Below are positions 7,727 to 16,221 of a stretch of DNA of 64,000 bases, piece after piece (within the stretch, counting starts at the first letter, position 1; each line of letters starts with the position of its first letter). Below the pieces are notes generated by a model, which did not search any database, was not told the origin of the DNA, and saw nothing but the letters and a program-made list of their open reading frames with translations. Location of the stretch: NCBI GenBank assembly GCA_963727235.1, contig CAVSFZ010000022.1:119390-183389 (forward strand), in the 5' to 3' direction. Source of the stretch: CAVPTL01 sp963727235 (GTDB lineage Bacteria > Actinomycetota > Thermoleophilia > Gaiellales > JAICJC01). The translations under genes and the position numbers were made by a program.

Positions 7727-8161
7727 TCAGACGTCGTCTTCGCTGTCAGAACAGAATGGACACAGCTCCGGCTCGAGCAGGTCGAGCCGAGCCAGTTCCT
7801 GCAGGGCGTCGGTCATCAGCGCCGCCCACACGCCTGAGCACACGTCCTGATCGAGCAGCTTGTTCCAGGGAATCGTGTTGACGCCGATCGAGACGCCGGC
7901 TCGCGCAATCGCGGGGGCGCCGCGCTCGGCCGGCTGGGTCGAGGTCAGTTCGATCGGCGCGTTGAGGGTGATCGCGGCAGAGACATGCTCGGCGTTGATC
8001 CGCAACAGGTAGAACGGCGCCGCCTCACCGCCCACGTCGATGTAGCGGTACCCGCGCATTGCCGGGCTGTCGGGGACATAGGTGTGTGAACAGCTGCGCC
8101 TGATGCGCAGGAGATCTTCAGGGTGCAGAGCGGACGTGCCGCTGAGAGCAGGACGATTCAT
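7727..8161 (-). CDS. hypothetical protein with C-terminal CPFC motif
   Basis: A soluble protein of about 144 residues. I recognise no family. It ends in a Cys pair within an acidic tail (PELCPFCSDSEDDV). The start was set at the ATG at 8161 (MNRPAL...); a frame extension to 8197 adds 12 low-complexity residues. It is convergent with the HNH-repeat gene, with 7 bp between stops. Confidence 0.55.
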   Translation of the reverse strand: MNRPALSGTSALHPEDLLRIRRSCSHTYVPDSPAMRGYRYIDVGGEAAPFYLLRINAEHVSAAITLNAPIELTSTQPAERGAPAIARAGVSIGVNTIPWNKLLDQDVCSGVWAALMTDALQELARLDLLEPELCPFCSDSEDDV

Positions 8162-8343
8162 ACCGTCGTTGTCGGTCGCCGAGCCTGGGGCATGCATCCC
8201 CCAGCGGCGCTAATGCACACCGGCAGACTCGCAAACGACCGCCGCCAGGCTGTCAAGAACGCGATCGGGGGCGGCCGATACTGGCGTTAACGCTGGAACC
8301 CCTCAAGACACGCGGGCCGGACGCCGATCTCAAGGCAACAGGC

Positions 8344-9330
8344 GTGCGATTGCCGCCTGAAACCCTCCCAGGAAGCAGCGGCCATCACGTGAGCCCAGCA
8401 CCGATCGACGACAATATCCCGGCCGCCTCACCGGATCCGGGCGGCTTGGACGAGCCCGAAAAGGTGGATGAGCTGGAACTCGACCTGACGGACGCACCCG
8501 CGCCCGCGGTCGACCTGCTGCACACGTACGTGCGCCAGATCGGCGACGGAGCGTTGCTGACACATGCGCAGGAGCTGGAGCTGGCGCGGCTCAAGGACAT
8601 GGGCCACCAGTGGGCAAAGGATCGCCTGGTGGAGGCCAACCTGCGGCTCGTGATCTCGATGGCCAAGGCCTACTCGTCCAGCGGCGTTCCGCTGCTCGAC
8701 CTGATCCAAGAGGGCAACATGGGCCTGATGCGGGCGGTGGAGAAGTTCGACGCCAGCCGCGGGTACAAGCTCTCCACGTATGCAACCTGGTGGATCCGCC
8801 AGTCGATGTCGCGGGCGATCGCCGACCAGGGCCGCACCATCCGCCTGCCGCTGCACGTGCTCGACCAGGTGCGCAAGCTGTATCGCGCCAACCGCAAGCT
8901 GACCCAGCAGCTCGGTCGCGACCCGCTGCCCAGCGAGCTTGCAGCCGAACTTCAGCTGCCGGTCGAGCGGGTGATGGAGCTGCAGCGCATGACCGAGGAT
9001 CCGGTCTCGCTGGAGTCGCCTGTGGGCGACGGCGAGTCGAGCTTCTCCGACGTGGTCGAGGACACCACCACCCGCCGACCGCACGATCAGGTGGCGGGCA
9101 GCGAGCGGGAACAGCTGCTGCGCGACGCTCTGGCGGGCCTGAACGAACGCACCCGGCACGTGCTCGAGGCCCGGTTTGGCCTGGGGAACCGCGAACCGGC
9201 GACGCTCGAGCAGGTTGGATCGGAAATCGGCGTGACCCGCGAGCGGGTGCGCCAGATCGAAACCCGGGCTCTGCGCGAGCTCGAGATACGAAACCCCTCG
9301 CTGCGCGACTTCCTGCGCGGCCACGACTGA
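8344..9330 (+). CDS. RNA polymerase sigma factor, primary-like (group 1/2)
   Basis: A 328-residue sigma-70 factor. Region 1.2 (LLHTYVRQIGDGALLTHAQE) and region 2 with the RpoD-box core (LLDLIQEGNMGLMRAVEKFD, then YKLSTYATWWIRQSMSRAI for -10 recognition) are both present. Region 3 and region 4 with the -35 helix-turn-helix (LEQVGSEIGVTRERVRQIE) follow. No long region 1.1 is seen, so it is a short primary-type or group 2 sigma factor. The GTG at 8344 gives the full frame; a second GTG at 8392 preceded by AGGAAG is an alternative that removes only a disordered N-terminus. Confidence 0.93.
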   Translation: MRLPPETLPGSSGHHVSPAPIDDNIPAASPDPGGLDEPEKVDELELDLTDAPAPAVDLLHTYVRQIGDGALLTHAQELELARLKDMGHQWAKDRLVEANLRLVISMAKAYSSSGVPLLDLIQEGNMGLMRAVEKFDASRGYKLSTYATWWIRQSMSRAIADQGRTIRLPLHVLDQVRKLYRANRKLTQQLGRDPLPSELAAELQLPVERVMELQRMTEDPVSLESPVGDGESSFSDVVEDTTTRRPHDQVAGSEREQLLRDALAGLNERTRHVLEARFGLGNREPATLEQVGSEIGVTRERVRQIETRALRELEIRNPSLRDFLRGHD

Positions 9331-9363
9331 GTTGAGCCAGACAACCCTGGCACACTACGGAGT

Positions 9364-10320
9364 GTGAACTCGCTTCAGAGTTTCTGGCATGCAACGGGGG
9401 TGTTCTCCGATCGGCTGACCGATGTCCGGCTCGGCTCGCTTGCGCTTGCGCTGGGGTTCATCCTCTCGAACCTGCTGCTGCGCTCGACCGCCTGGCGCAA
9501 CATCCTGGCCGCCGCGCATCCGGGGGTGCGCGTGCGCTGGCGCAGCATCACCGGCGCCTACCTGGCCGGAGCCGGCGTGAACGCAATCGTGCCGGCCCGT
9601 GGTGGTGACGTCACCAAGATCTACCTGGCGCACCGCTCGATCCCCGGCTCGGCCTATACAACCGTGACCTCCAGCCTGATCGCCGAGACGCTGATCGACC
9701 TGCTGATCGGGCCGCTGCTGCTGCTCGCCGCCTACTCGACCGGCCGCCTGCCGCATCTCCCCGCAATCGGCCAGCTGCCGGCCTTCGAGTGGTCGTTCAT
9801 GGAGGACCACGGCCGGGTGTTCGTGCTGCTGCTGGCGGCCATCCTGATCGCCGCGGGGGTGTTCTTCACCTATATCGAGCACCACGTCAACTCGTTCTGG
9901 TCGCGGATCGCCGACGGCGTCGCCATCCTGCGGACGCCCCGCCGGTATTTCACCCGAGTCGTGTCCCTGCAGCTGCTGGGCTGGTGTTGTCGCGCGATGG
10001 CCATGTACTTCTTCCTGCAGGCCTTCCGGATTCCGGCGTCCGTCCTGGACGCCCTGCTGGCCCTGAGCGCCGCCAGTGCCGCGACGCTGCTGCCGCTGAC
10101 GCCCGGAGGGATTGGGCCGCAGCAGGCGCTGCTGGGCTACATGTTCCGGGGCGCGGCGCCGGCGTCGGCGGTACTGTCGTTCAGCGTCGGGATGCAGTTC
10201 TCGATCACGCTGATGAACGTCGTCATCGGCGGGCTGGCGCTGTCGCTGATGCTTCGCCGGATGCCGTGGAACGCGCGGGTGCCGAAACCACCCGATCGCC
10301 GCGCGACAGCCGCTTCCTGA
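9364..10320 (+). CDS. flippase-like membrane protein (LPG synthase TM-domain family)
   Basis: A 318-residue polytopic membrane protein with about eight hydrophobic segments, of the UPF0104/LPG_synthase_TM type found in lipid-handling proteins. Motifs typical of the family are visible: LRSTAWRNILAA, GAYLAGAGVNAIVPARGGDV (around 59-78) and LTPGGIGPQQALLGYMF (around 247-263). The soluble transferase domain of lysyl-phosphatidylglycerol synthase is absent, so it more likely flips or exports a lipid-linked substrate. It starts 33 bp after the sigma-factor stop. Confidence 0.75.
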   Translation: MNSLQSFWHATGVFSDRLTDVRLGSLALALGFILSNLLLRSTAWRNILAAAHPGVRVRWRSITGAYLAGAGVNAIVPARGGDVTKIYLAHRSIPGSAYTTVTSSLIAETLIDLLIGPLLLLAAYSTGRLPHLPAIGQLPAFEWSFMEDHGRVFVLLLAAILIAAGVFFTYIEHHVNSFWSRIADGVAILRTPRRYFTRVVSLQLLGWCCRAMAMYFFLQAFRIPASVLDALLALSAASAATLLPLTPGGIGPQQALLGYMFRGAAPASAVLSFSVGMQFSITLMNVVIGGLALSLMLRRMPWNARVPKPPDRRATAAS

Positions 10321-10367
10321 CGCGTCCCCCGCCCACGCACGATAATGCTGGTTATGTCAAGTTGAAG

Positions 10368-10387
10368 AAAAACGCCTGCAAAAGGCG
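10368..10387 (-). terminator. intrinsic terminator of the degenerate GGDEF gene
   Basis: On the minus strand CGCCT and AGGCG form a 5-bp stem with a 5-nt loop, followed directly by TTTTT. It lies 17 bp past the stop of the leftward gene at 10405-11121. Confidence 0.6.
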
Positions 10388-10404
10388 CCTCTCTCCCACG
10401 TGAC

Positions 10405-11121
10405 TTATCCGGCCAGCGGGTGGGACGGGTCCCACGGGCCTTCGTAGGCCGTGCGCCGGTGGGCGTCGGTGAGCCGCTGAACGGCCACGCCCAGCAGGTC
10501 GCTGCCGCTCTCGTTGAGCTCCGCGAACCCGGCGTGCCCGCAGGCCACGCCGGCTGCGGCGTACTCGCTGGCCGCAACTGCGGTCTTCACCCGCCGGTAG
10601 GCCGATCGCGCCTCGAACGAGCCTGCCCGAGGCAGGAGCAGCGCGAACCGCCCTGCGCCGAGGTGTCCCACGATGTCGTTGGAGCGCACGGCTGAGCGTG
10701 CCAGCGCACCGACGTGTGCAACCATCTCGCTCTCGTCCACGCCGGGGCCGTGGGCGACGCCGTCGACGTCGAACACCGCCAGCGACGCATCGTGACCGCG
10801 CCAGCGGGCGGCGGCGGTCACCCGATCCAGCTCGGCTGCGAAACTGCGCGCGTCAAGCAGTGAATAGGCCGCGCGGGCGGATGCGGCGCCTGCCAGCGTC
10901 ACACACTCCGCCAGAACCGCCACAAACGCCTCCTGCTCGGGTCCGGGCGGCTCGAGCCACGAGACCTCCAGAGCGCCGTCAGAGAGGCTGAGATCGCATT
11001 TGAGGCCGGCCTCGGCAGGTACCTGCTCGAGCAGCCGCTCGACGGCGCCGGGAGCCGCTGCTGGGTCGGACAGCGACGCGGCGGCTCGGGCCAGAATCTG
11101 CATGAGCTGAAGCGGAGACAT
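10405..11121 (-). CDS. degenerate GGDEF-domain protein
   Basis: A 238-residue soluble protein. The second half (from about residue 90) follows the GGDEF fold: LLDARSFAAELDRV, SLAVFDVDG, then GHLGAGRFALLLPRAG. The signature loop that should read GG(D/E)EF is GAGRF, and the usual metal aspartate context is altered, so it should not make c-di-GMP; a binding or scaffolding role is possible. Residues 1-85 form a separate alpha/beta domain without a recognised match. It lies just downstream of an HD-GYP gene in the same orientation. Confidence 0.65.
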   Translation of the reverse strand: MSPLQLMQILARAAASLSDPAAAPGAVERLLEQVPAEAGLKCDLSLSDGALEVSWLEPPGPEQEAFVAVLAECVTLAGAASARAAYSLLDARSFAAELDRVTAAARWRGHDASLAVFDVDGVAHGPGVDESEMVAHVGALARSAVRSNDIVGHLGAGRFALLLPRAGSFEARSAYRRVKTAVAASEYAAAGVACGHAGFAELNESGSDLLGVAVQRLTDAHRRTAYEGPWDPSHPLAG

Positions 11122-11155
11122 TGCCTGACGGTTATCGGGAGCCGACCGGCCGGGC

Positions 11156-12571
11156 TTAAGCGGCGATGTCGCGCTGGTCGAGATCCCGCTGCATCAGGGC
11201 GAGTTGGTCGTGCTCTGCGGCGGCTGCGTCGAAGTCCTTGAACTGCGTCCCCAGCCGGTAGCCCTGCTCAGATCGGTCCAGTACCGCGATGAATGCGTCG
11301 ACCATGTGCGACTCGAACTGCGTGCCTTTGCCGCGCACCAGCTGGTCGATGGCCTCCTCGGGTGTCATCGGGCCGCGGTACGGGCGGGCGGTGGTCATGG
11401 CGTTGTAGGAGTCCGCCACCGCGATCACGCGCGCCAGCACCGGGATCTGGTCACCCGCGATCCGGTCCGGATAGCCGGCTCCGTCCCAGCGCTCGTGATG
11501 GCTGCGCACGACCGTGGCGATGTCGTCGTAGCCTTCGACCTCTCGCAGGATCTTCTCGCCCTCGGCGGAGTGCTCCCGCATCAGCGCCCACTCGTCGTCG
11601 GTCAGCGCCGAGGTCTTCTGCAGGATCTCTGAGGGCACCGCGATCTTGCCCACGTCGTGCACCATGCCCACCAGGTGCACCCGCTCGCAGATCTCGGCAT
11701 CCCATTGGAGCTCGCGGCAGATGTCCCGCGAGTAGGCGGCCACGGCGGTGGAATGGTTGGCGGTCCAGTTGTCGCGGGCGTCCAGTGCGCGCACCATCGC
11801 GCGGGTGAAGCTCAGGTTGACACGGCGGAGCTGCATGTTCGACTGTTCCAGCTTGCGGTTCGCCTCGGCCAGCGCATCGCGGGAGCTGGTCAGGTTCGCC
11901 AGGGCGCGCAATGTCAGGTGTGCCGCAGCGGTCGGAATGGCGAAGAACGCGAGCACCCACTCCCCCGCTCCCAGGTAGGCGTAGGCGAACAGCGCGGTCA
12001 CCGGGATGTACAGCGCCACCGCCACCATGACGGTGCCGCGCATGTTCCGCCAGAGCGCCCGCGGGCCAATTACGCCGCGCAACCAGCCCACGGCCGAGTT
12101 GGTGACGAAGTCGACCACTGTCCAGGCCAGGCTGGCCGCCGCGGCCGCCACCAGGAGCCGCGGCAGCGGCACCGTTGTCGAGCCGGCTGGAATCACCATC
12201 TGGGCGCCCCACCCCGCTGCCGCGCCGCCCAACGCCCGCGCGGAGGTGAACACGCTGAACTTGTCGATCGGCCACTCCCGGACGTAGCCCAGCATGCTGC
12301 AGCCGGCCACGATGCCGGCCACGGCCGGGCCGAACAGCACGGCTGCCAGCGCGATCGGCAAGAACGACACCGACATCTCCACCGTGGCCGACACGCGCGG
12401 TGCCAATCGCTCGGCAATTGCTGTCACAGCGGCCAGCACAATTGTGACGGGCCAGTTCGGCACACCGGTGTGCACAAACGCCACGGCGATCACGAAAATG
12501 GCCAGCGCGGCCTGTGCTCCGATGTAGATTCGAAGCCTTAAAGCTTGGGTGTCGGCGGGAGTGGGCGACAT
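11156..12571 (-). CDS. membrane-anchored HD-GYP phosphodiesterase
   Basis: A 471-residue protein. The N-terminal half is a multi-spanning membrane sensor (about eight hydrophobic segments to residue 240) and is followed by a short coiled linker (DALAEANRKLEQSNMQL). A C-terminal HD-GYP domain should hydrolyse c-di-GMP. The key motifs are intact: NHSTAVAAYSR, HDVGKIAVPSEIL (HD pair), HHERWDGAGYPD (GYP motif) and VADSYNAMT. Its ATG at 12571 sits 11 bp from the -35 of a divergent promoter. It is transcribed toward the degenerate GGDEF gene, so the pair may be a c-di-GMP sensing/degrading unit. Confidence 0.88.
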   Translation of the reverse strand: MSPTPADTQALRLRIYIGAQAALAIFVIAVAFVHTGVPNWPVTIVLAAVTAIAERLAPRVSATVEMSVSFLPIALAAVLFGPAVAGIVAGCSMLGYVREWPIDKFSVFTSARALGGAAAGWGAQMVIPAGSTTVPLPRLLVAAAAASLAWTVVDFVTNSAVGWLRGVIGPRALWRNMRGTVMVAVALYIPVTALFAYAYLGAGEWVLAFFAIPTAAAHLTLRALANLTSSRDALAEANRKLEQSNMQLRRVNLSFTRAMVRALDARDNWTANHSTAVAAYSRDICRELQWDAEICERVHLVGMVHDVGKIAVPSEILQKTSALTDDEWALMREHSAEGEKILREVEGYDDIATVVRSHHERWDGAGYPDRIAGDQIPVLARVIAVADSYNAMTTARPYRGPMTPEEAIDQLVRGKGTQFESHMVDAFIAVLDRSEQGYRLGTQFKDFDAAAAEHDQLALMQRDLDQRDIAA

Positions 12572-12581
12572 TTGTCAGGAC

Positions 12582-12610
12582 TTGACATCACCCATCCAGG
12601 GGTGTACAGT
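12582..12610 (+). promoter_or_regulatory. strong consensus-like sigma-70 promoter
   Basis: TTGACA (12582-12587), an exact 17-bp spacer and TACAGT (12605-12610) form the best -35/-10 pair I found in the window. It fires rightward, away from the HD-GYP gene, into a stretch that ends at an intrinsic terminator. Confidence 0.7.
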
Positions 12611-12616
12611 ATCCCC

Positions 12617-12845
12617 CGATCGGGGTACCAACACCACATGGGGAGCGACGACATGTCCGTACGGGTCTGGTAGGCACAAATTTCTTCTGACACCCGTGAA
12701 TCGACAGGGCAGCGGCAGTACATGAGCCCTTTTCGATCACAAGGTCAGCACAGCCGGCCAATCGAATGCCGATTCGGCCTGTGCGAGGGTCAAAGCGCCC
12801 CTGCGAGACTGGCTCCCCCGCCGGCTCGACAGGGGCGCTTTTTTC
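12617..12845 (+). ncRNA. candidate ~230-nt small RNA or attenuated leader
   Basis: No protein gene fills the 440 bp between the HD-GYP start and the coiled-coil gene. The stretch from the strong promoter to the intrinsic terminator would give an RNA of about 229 nt. It contains a partly complementary pair, CACAGCCGG... and ...CGGCCTGTG (about 12749-12783). It also holds a six-codon mini-ORF, ATG at 12653 to TAG at 12673 (MSVRVW), preceded by GGGGAG at a good spacing. It could be a free regulatory RNA or a leader whose terminator controls the coiled-coil gene 166 bp downstream. I do not recognise a known RNA family. Confidence 0.5.
12792..12844 (+). terminator. intrinsic terminator with 12-bp perfect stem
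   Basis: AAAGCGCCCCTG (12792-12803) pairs perfectly with CAGGGGCGCTTT (12830-12841), and a T-run follows. This is a textbook Rho-independent terminator upstream of the coiled-coil gene. Confidence 0.85.
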
Positions 12846-13010
12846 TTCCAGGCTGATCCGGTTTGGCGCCCAGACAAACGGCGCTCAAGCCATGGCGGCT
12901 CGCGGCCGATAGGAGGCTTGAGCGGATTGCGCCCGCCCAGCGCACGCCGGCGGGTGGTTTTCCGCCAGCCATCCGTAGTTCCCCAGCCGATCAGAAGAGG
13001 TCACGCAGCC

Positions 13011-15170
13011 ATGAGCGATGCCGACGCGCAGCCCGAACCACAGGAGCCGGTAAGCGGCCTGCGACGGGCAATGGAGGATCGCATGCAGAACCTCCGCGAC
13101 GCGGAGGATCGTCTGCAGCGAGAACAGTCCGCCCTGCAAGAGCAGGCCAAGGTTGTGTTCGCCGAGCGCGAAGCTCGGTTGGCCCGGCGGGAGCGCGAGC
13201 TGGCGAAGCGTGAGGCTGCACTGGCTGTCAACGAGGGCATCGCCTCCGGCGACGGATCCTCGAGCAGCAACTCGGGCGACATGGAGCGAATCAGCTCACT
13301 CGAGGCCGAACTGGCCGACATGGAGTCGACGCTGCAGACCACACGCGCGGAACTGCAGGCCGCTGTCACGGCCGCCGAGCAGAATCAGCCGGCCGAAGGT
13401 TCCACCTCCGACCCGGCCATGGAGCGCGAGCTGGCATCGTTGCGCGAGTCGGTCGAAACGCTTTCCGCGCAGGTCGAGCACGAGCGCGAGCAGGCTGCCC
13501 GGATCGAGAAGGAACGCGATGAGCTGGTGGCCCAGATGCGCGACAGCGGCGCCGAGGGCTCAGCCCAGCTGGCCGAACGCGAGGCCAAGCTGAATGCCCT
13601 CGAGGCCGAGCTGACTGATCGTGAGCACCGCGCCAAGAAGGTCGAGAAGGTGCTCACCCAGAAGGAATTGAACATCGACGGCACACGCGCGGACATCATG
13701 CAGCGCGAGTCCGGTATCGCCGAGATCGAGAACCGCCTGGCCGAGAGCGAAGCAGCGGTTGCAGCCCGCGAGGCAGCCCTGAACGAGTCCAAGGCCGAGA
13801 TCGACGAGCGCCTGAAGGCGGCCGAGAGCCGTGAGGCCGAGCTGGCCAAGGCGTTCGACGAGCTGTCCTCTGCGCAGGCCGCCAGCTCCGAGGAGGCCAA
13901 GTCAGTCGAGTCACGAGCCGCCATGGTCGAGGCGTCCGAGAAGAAGCTCACCGAGCGCCGCACCGAGGCCGAGCGCCACGTTGCCGACGCCGAGGCGCAG
14001 CTGGCCAAGCTCGCCCGCCGAGAGAGCGAGCTGCAGCAGCTCGAGACCAAGATGGCGGAGTTCGAGACCCGCGCCAAGGAGATCGAGGCCAAGGAGTCCG
14101 ATGTCGAGCGCCGCGAACGCGAGCTGGCCGATTTGGAGCAGACGCGCGTCCAGGCCGAGACGGCCAGGCAGGAGGCCGCGTCCGAGCGCGAGAAGCTGGA
14201 GGCGATGCGCGAGGATGCGGTGGGCCGCATCGAGCGTGCCGACCAGCGCACCGCCGAACTGGCCGATCTCGAGCGCGAGCTGGTCGAGGTCAACAAGAAG
14301 CTGGCCGAGTTCGACGTCCGCCAGCGTCAGCTGACCGAGCTCGAGCAGGACACCACCCGTCAGCGGGCCGAGTCCGAGACTCAGGCTCGTGAGGCCGACC
14401 GGCTGATGAAGTCGGCCGAGCGGATGATGGCCGACGCCGAGGCGCGAGCCGCCAACGAGTTCGAGCGGCTGGCCGCCGACCTGCGTGAGCGCGAGGCCCG
14501 CCAGTCACTCGCCGAAGCCGATCTGGAGCGGCGCGAAGGCCGGCTGGATCGCCGCCAGGACACCCTGGACGAGCGCGAGCGCGAGTTGGACGACCGCCAC
14601 GACAAGCTCGATCTCCGCGACGGCCAGATCAAGGAGCGCGAGGCCGAGGTGGCACGCCTGACGGTGCGCGCCGACCGGGTCGAGGCCGAGCTCGAGAACC
14701 AGCGGGCAGCGCTGCAGGATTCGGAAGATGCCGTCGCCCGCGAGCGAGCGGTGCTGCAGCGGCGGATGTCCGAGCTGGAAGAGAAGCGTGCGGTTGCCCG
14801 CGAGCAGCGCGAGACCGAGGTCCGCGACGCGGTCGAGCAGTCCGGCAAGAGCCGCGGGCTGCTGCGGGGTGGAGGCAGCAGCACCAAGGCGATCGAGACG
14901 CTGCACGATTCGCTGCGGCAGAAGGAAGTGGAGCTCGAGAACCTGCAGCGCAGGTTGGCCGAGCAGACCGCCGCTCTGCAGCGGCGCGAGGCGGATCTCG
15001 ACACCTACGCCCGCAAGCTGCAGCGCACCGCCACCGCGCCCTCGCCGGGATCAACCCGCCCGGAGGACGACGCGCCTCCCAGCGGCCGCCACTCCAACGG
15101 CGCCCACTCGCAGGACGACGACGATGACGACGATCCCACCCGCAAGCGGCTGCAGTTCTGGTCTCGCTGA
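13011..15170 (+). CDS. long coiled-coil protein, possible cytoskeletal or scaffold element
   Basis: A 719-residue protein that is almost entirely heptad-patterned coiled coil from about residue 20 to 680, extremely rich in Glu, Ala, Arg and Leu (repeats such as AEREAKLNALEAEL and LAKRERELAKREAAL). The C-terminus is a disordered Pro/Ser/Gly region, then a run of seven Asp, then the basic-aromatic tail PTRKRLQFWSR. There is no signal peptide or membrane segment. ATG 13011 was chosen because AGAAGAGG precedes it; a longer open frame from 12918 lacks coiled-coil character. Function is unknown; such rods commonly serve as intermediate-filament-like or polar scaffolds. The antisense frames are composition shadows. 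Confidence 0.75.
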   Translation: MSDADAQPEPQEPVSGLRRAMEDRMQNLRDAEDRLQREQSALQEQAKVVFAEREARLARRERELAKREAALAVNEGIASGDGSSSSNSGDMERISSLEAELADMESTLQTTRAELQAAVTAAEQNQPAEGSTSDPAMERELASLRESVETLSAQVEHEREQAARIEKERDELVAQMRDSGAEGSAQLAEREAKLNALEAELTDREHRAKKVEKVLTQKELNIDGTRADIMQRESGIAEIENRLAESEAAVAAREAALNESKAEIDERLKAAESREAELAKAFDELSSAQAASSEEAKSVESRAAMVEASEKKLTERRTEAERHVADAEAQLAKLARRESELQQLETKMAEFETRAKEIEAKESDVERRERELADLEQTRVQAETARQEAASEREKLEAMREDAVGRIERADQRTAELADLERELVEVNKKLAEFDVRQRQLTELEQDTTRQRAESETQAREADRLMKSAERMMADAEARAANEFERLAADLREREARQSLAEADLERREGRLDRRQDTLDERERELDDRHDKLDLRDGQIKEREAEVARLTVRADRVEAELENQRAALQDSEDAVARERAVLQRRMSELEEKRAVAREQRETEVRDAVEQSGKSRGLLRGGGSSTKAIETLHDSLRQKEVELENLQRRLAEQTAALQRREADLDTYARKLQRTATAPSPGSTRPEDDAPPSGRHSNGAHSQDDDDDDDPTRKRLQFWSR

Positions 15171-15196
15171 CCTGACCTGACGTCCGAGCGAGTGAG

Positions 15197-15202
15197 TAGC
15201 GT
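15197..15202 (+). promoter_or_regulatory. -10 element of leaderless GGDEF gene
   Basis: TAGCGT lies 6 bp upstream of the GTG start at 15209 with no ribosome-binding site, fitting a leaderless transcript. Confidence 0.35.
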
Positions 15203-15208
15203 GTCCTC

Positions 15209-16024
15209 GTGCCGGGGGCCCGCGAGCGCGATCGACTGCGACTATCTGCTGCTGCCGCGGCGGTGATGTTCTACGCCGCGTCGTGGCCCGTCCCCCCTGG
15301 GTTGCGACCGGCAACGGCAGCACTGGCGGTCACGCTGGCCTCCGGCACCTTCGGCCGCGTGGGTGGCGGCATCGCGGCCGCAGCGGTGATGTTCACACCG
15401 CTTCCGCTGCCCGTGCGACTGGCGCTGGTGGTGGTCGCGCTGGTGGGCGGGGAGCTTCGTCATCGCACGTTGATGGCGGGCCGGGCGATGGCGGTGCGCT
15501 CCTTCACAGACCGGCTCACGGGGCTTCGCAACTACGACTACTTCTGCGAGGCGCTGGCGTCCGAGCTGGCCCGCGTCCGCCGGTACGGCGGGTGCACCAC
15601 GCTGGTGTTGCTCGATCTCGACCGGTTCAAGGCCTTCAACGACCGTCACGGTCACGCCGCCGGTAACCGCGCTCTCAGCGCGGTGGGACGCATGATCGCC
15701 CATCAGAAGCGCGACGCCGACGTGGCCGCCCGCTTCGGCGGCGAGGAGTTCGCGATCCTGGTCTCGGGGCGAACCAGCGACGGCGTGGTCGTCGCCGACC
15801 GGGTGCGAGAGGCGATCCGCGACCTGTCCTCCACCACCCTGCGCCGGCACATGAGCGCCGATGTGATCACCGCCAGCGCCGGCATCGCCACCTTTCCGGT
15901 CGACGCCCGTGACGCCGATGAGTTGATCGAGATGGCCGACCGCGCGCTCTACGCCGCCAAGCACCGGGGTCGGGACTGCCTGGTGACAGCCTCAGAGCTG
16001 GAAGCCGCCGCCGTGGCGGTGTAG
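15209..16024 (+). CDS. diguanylate cyclase (membrane-anchored GGEEF protein)
   Basis: A 271-residue protein with an N-terminal membrane portion (three to four short hydrophobic segments to about residue 90) and a full GGDEF domain. DRLTGLRNYDYFCEAL opens the domain, LLDLDRFKAFNDRHGHAAGN carries the metal-binding Asp and substrate Asn/Asp, and RFGGEEFAILV is the active-site loop. It should therefore make c-di-GMP from GTP. No RxxD inhibitory site is seen in the expected place. It sits close to an HD-GYP gene and a degenerate GGDEF gene, so synthesis and breakdown functions are clustered here. Confidence 0.9.
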   Translation: MPGARERDRLRLSAAAAAVMFYAASWPVPPGLRPATAALAVTLASGTFGRVGGGIAAAAVMFTPLPLPVRLALVVVALVGGELRHRTLMAGRAMAVRSFTDRLTGLRNYDYFCEALASELARVRRYGGCTTLVLLDLDRFKAFNDRHGHAAGNRALSAVGRMIAHQKRDADVAARFGGEEFAILVSGRTSDGVVVADRVREAIRDLSSTTLRRHMSADVITASAGIATFPVDARDADELIEMADRALYAAKHRGRDCLVTASELEAAAVAV

Positions 16025-16067
16025 CCGGCCAGATGGTTGATTCCGTCTTGGCGCGCACCTGGTCGCT

Positions 16068-16104
16068 ATCCGCCGGTCGCAGTCTGTGATTGCAGCCGGC
16101 GGAT
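16068..16104. terminator. 9-bp inverted repeat, possible transcript end
   Basis: ATCCGCCGG (16068-16076) and CCGGCGGAT (16096-16104) form a perfect stem with a 19-nt loop in the ~200-bp convergent gap between the GGEEF gene and the Cys-rich gene. No T-run follows, so it may be a Rho-assisted or stabilising hairpin. Confidence 0.35.
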
Positions 16105-16221
16105 CATCGCTGCGGCTGCGAACCGTCGCGGGGTTCGTCCTCGGTCGCACCCGTGCCTGCCAGGCACGAATGCTCCCTGCGTCCTGCCCCAGCTCGGTTC
16201 TCGCTCGCCCAGGCAACCCGC

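Noticed and set aside
12617..12845. 6S RNA or signal-recognition-particle RNA
   Set aside because: No long closing stem with central bubble and no SRP tetraloop region could be found by eye.
13385..14296. Long Ser/Arg-rich open frame antisense to the coiled-coil gene
   Set aside because: It is the predictable shadow of GAG/GCC-rich coiled-coil codons; low-complexity product with no start signal.
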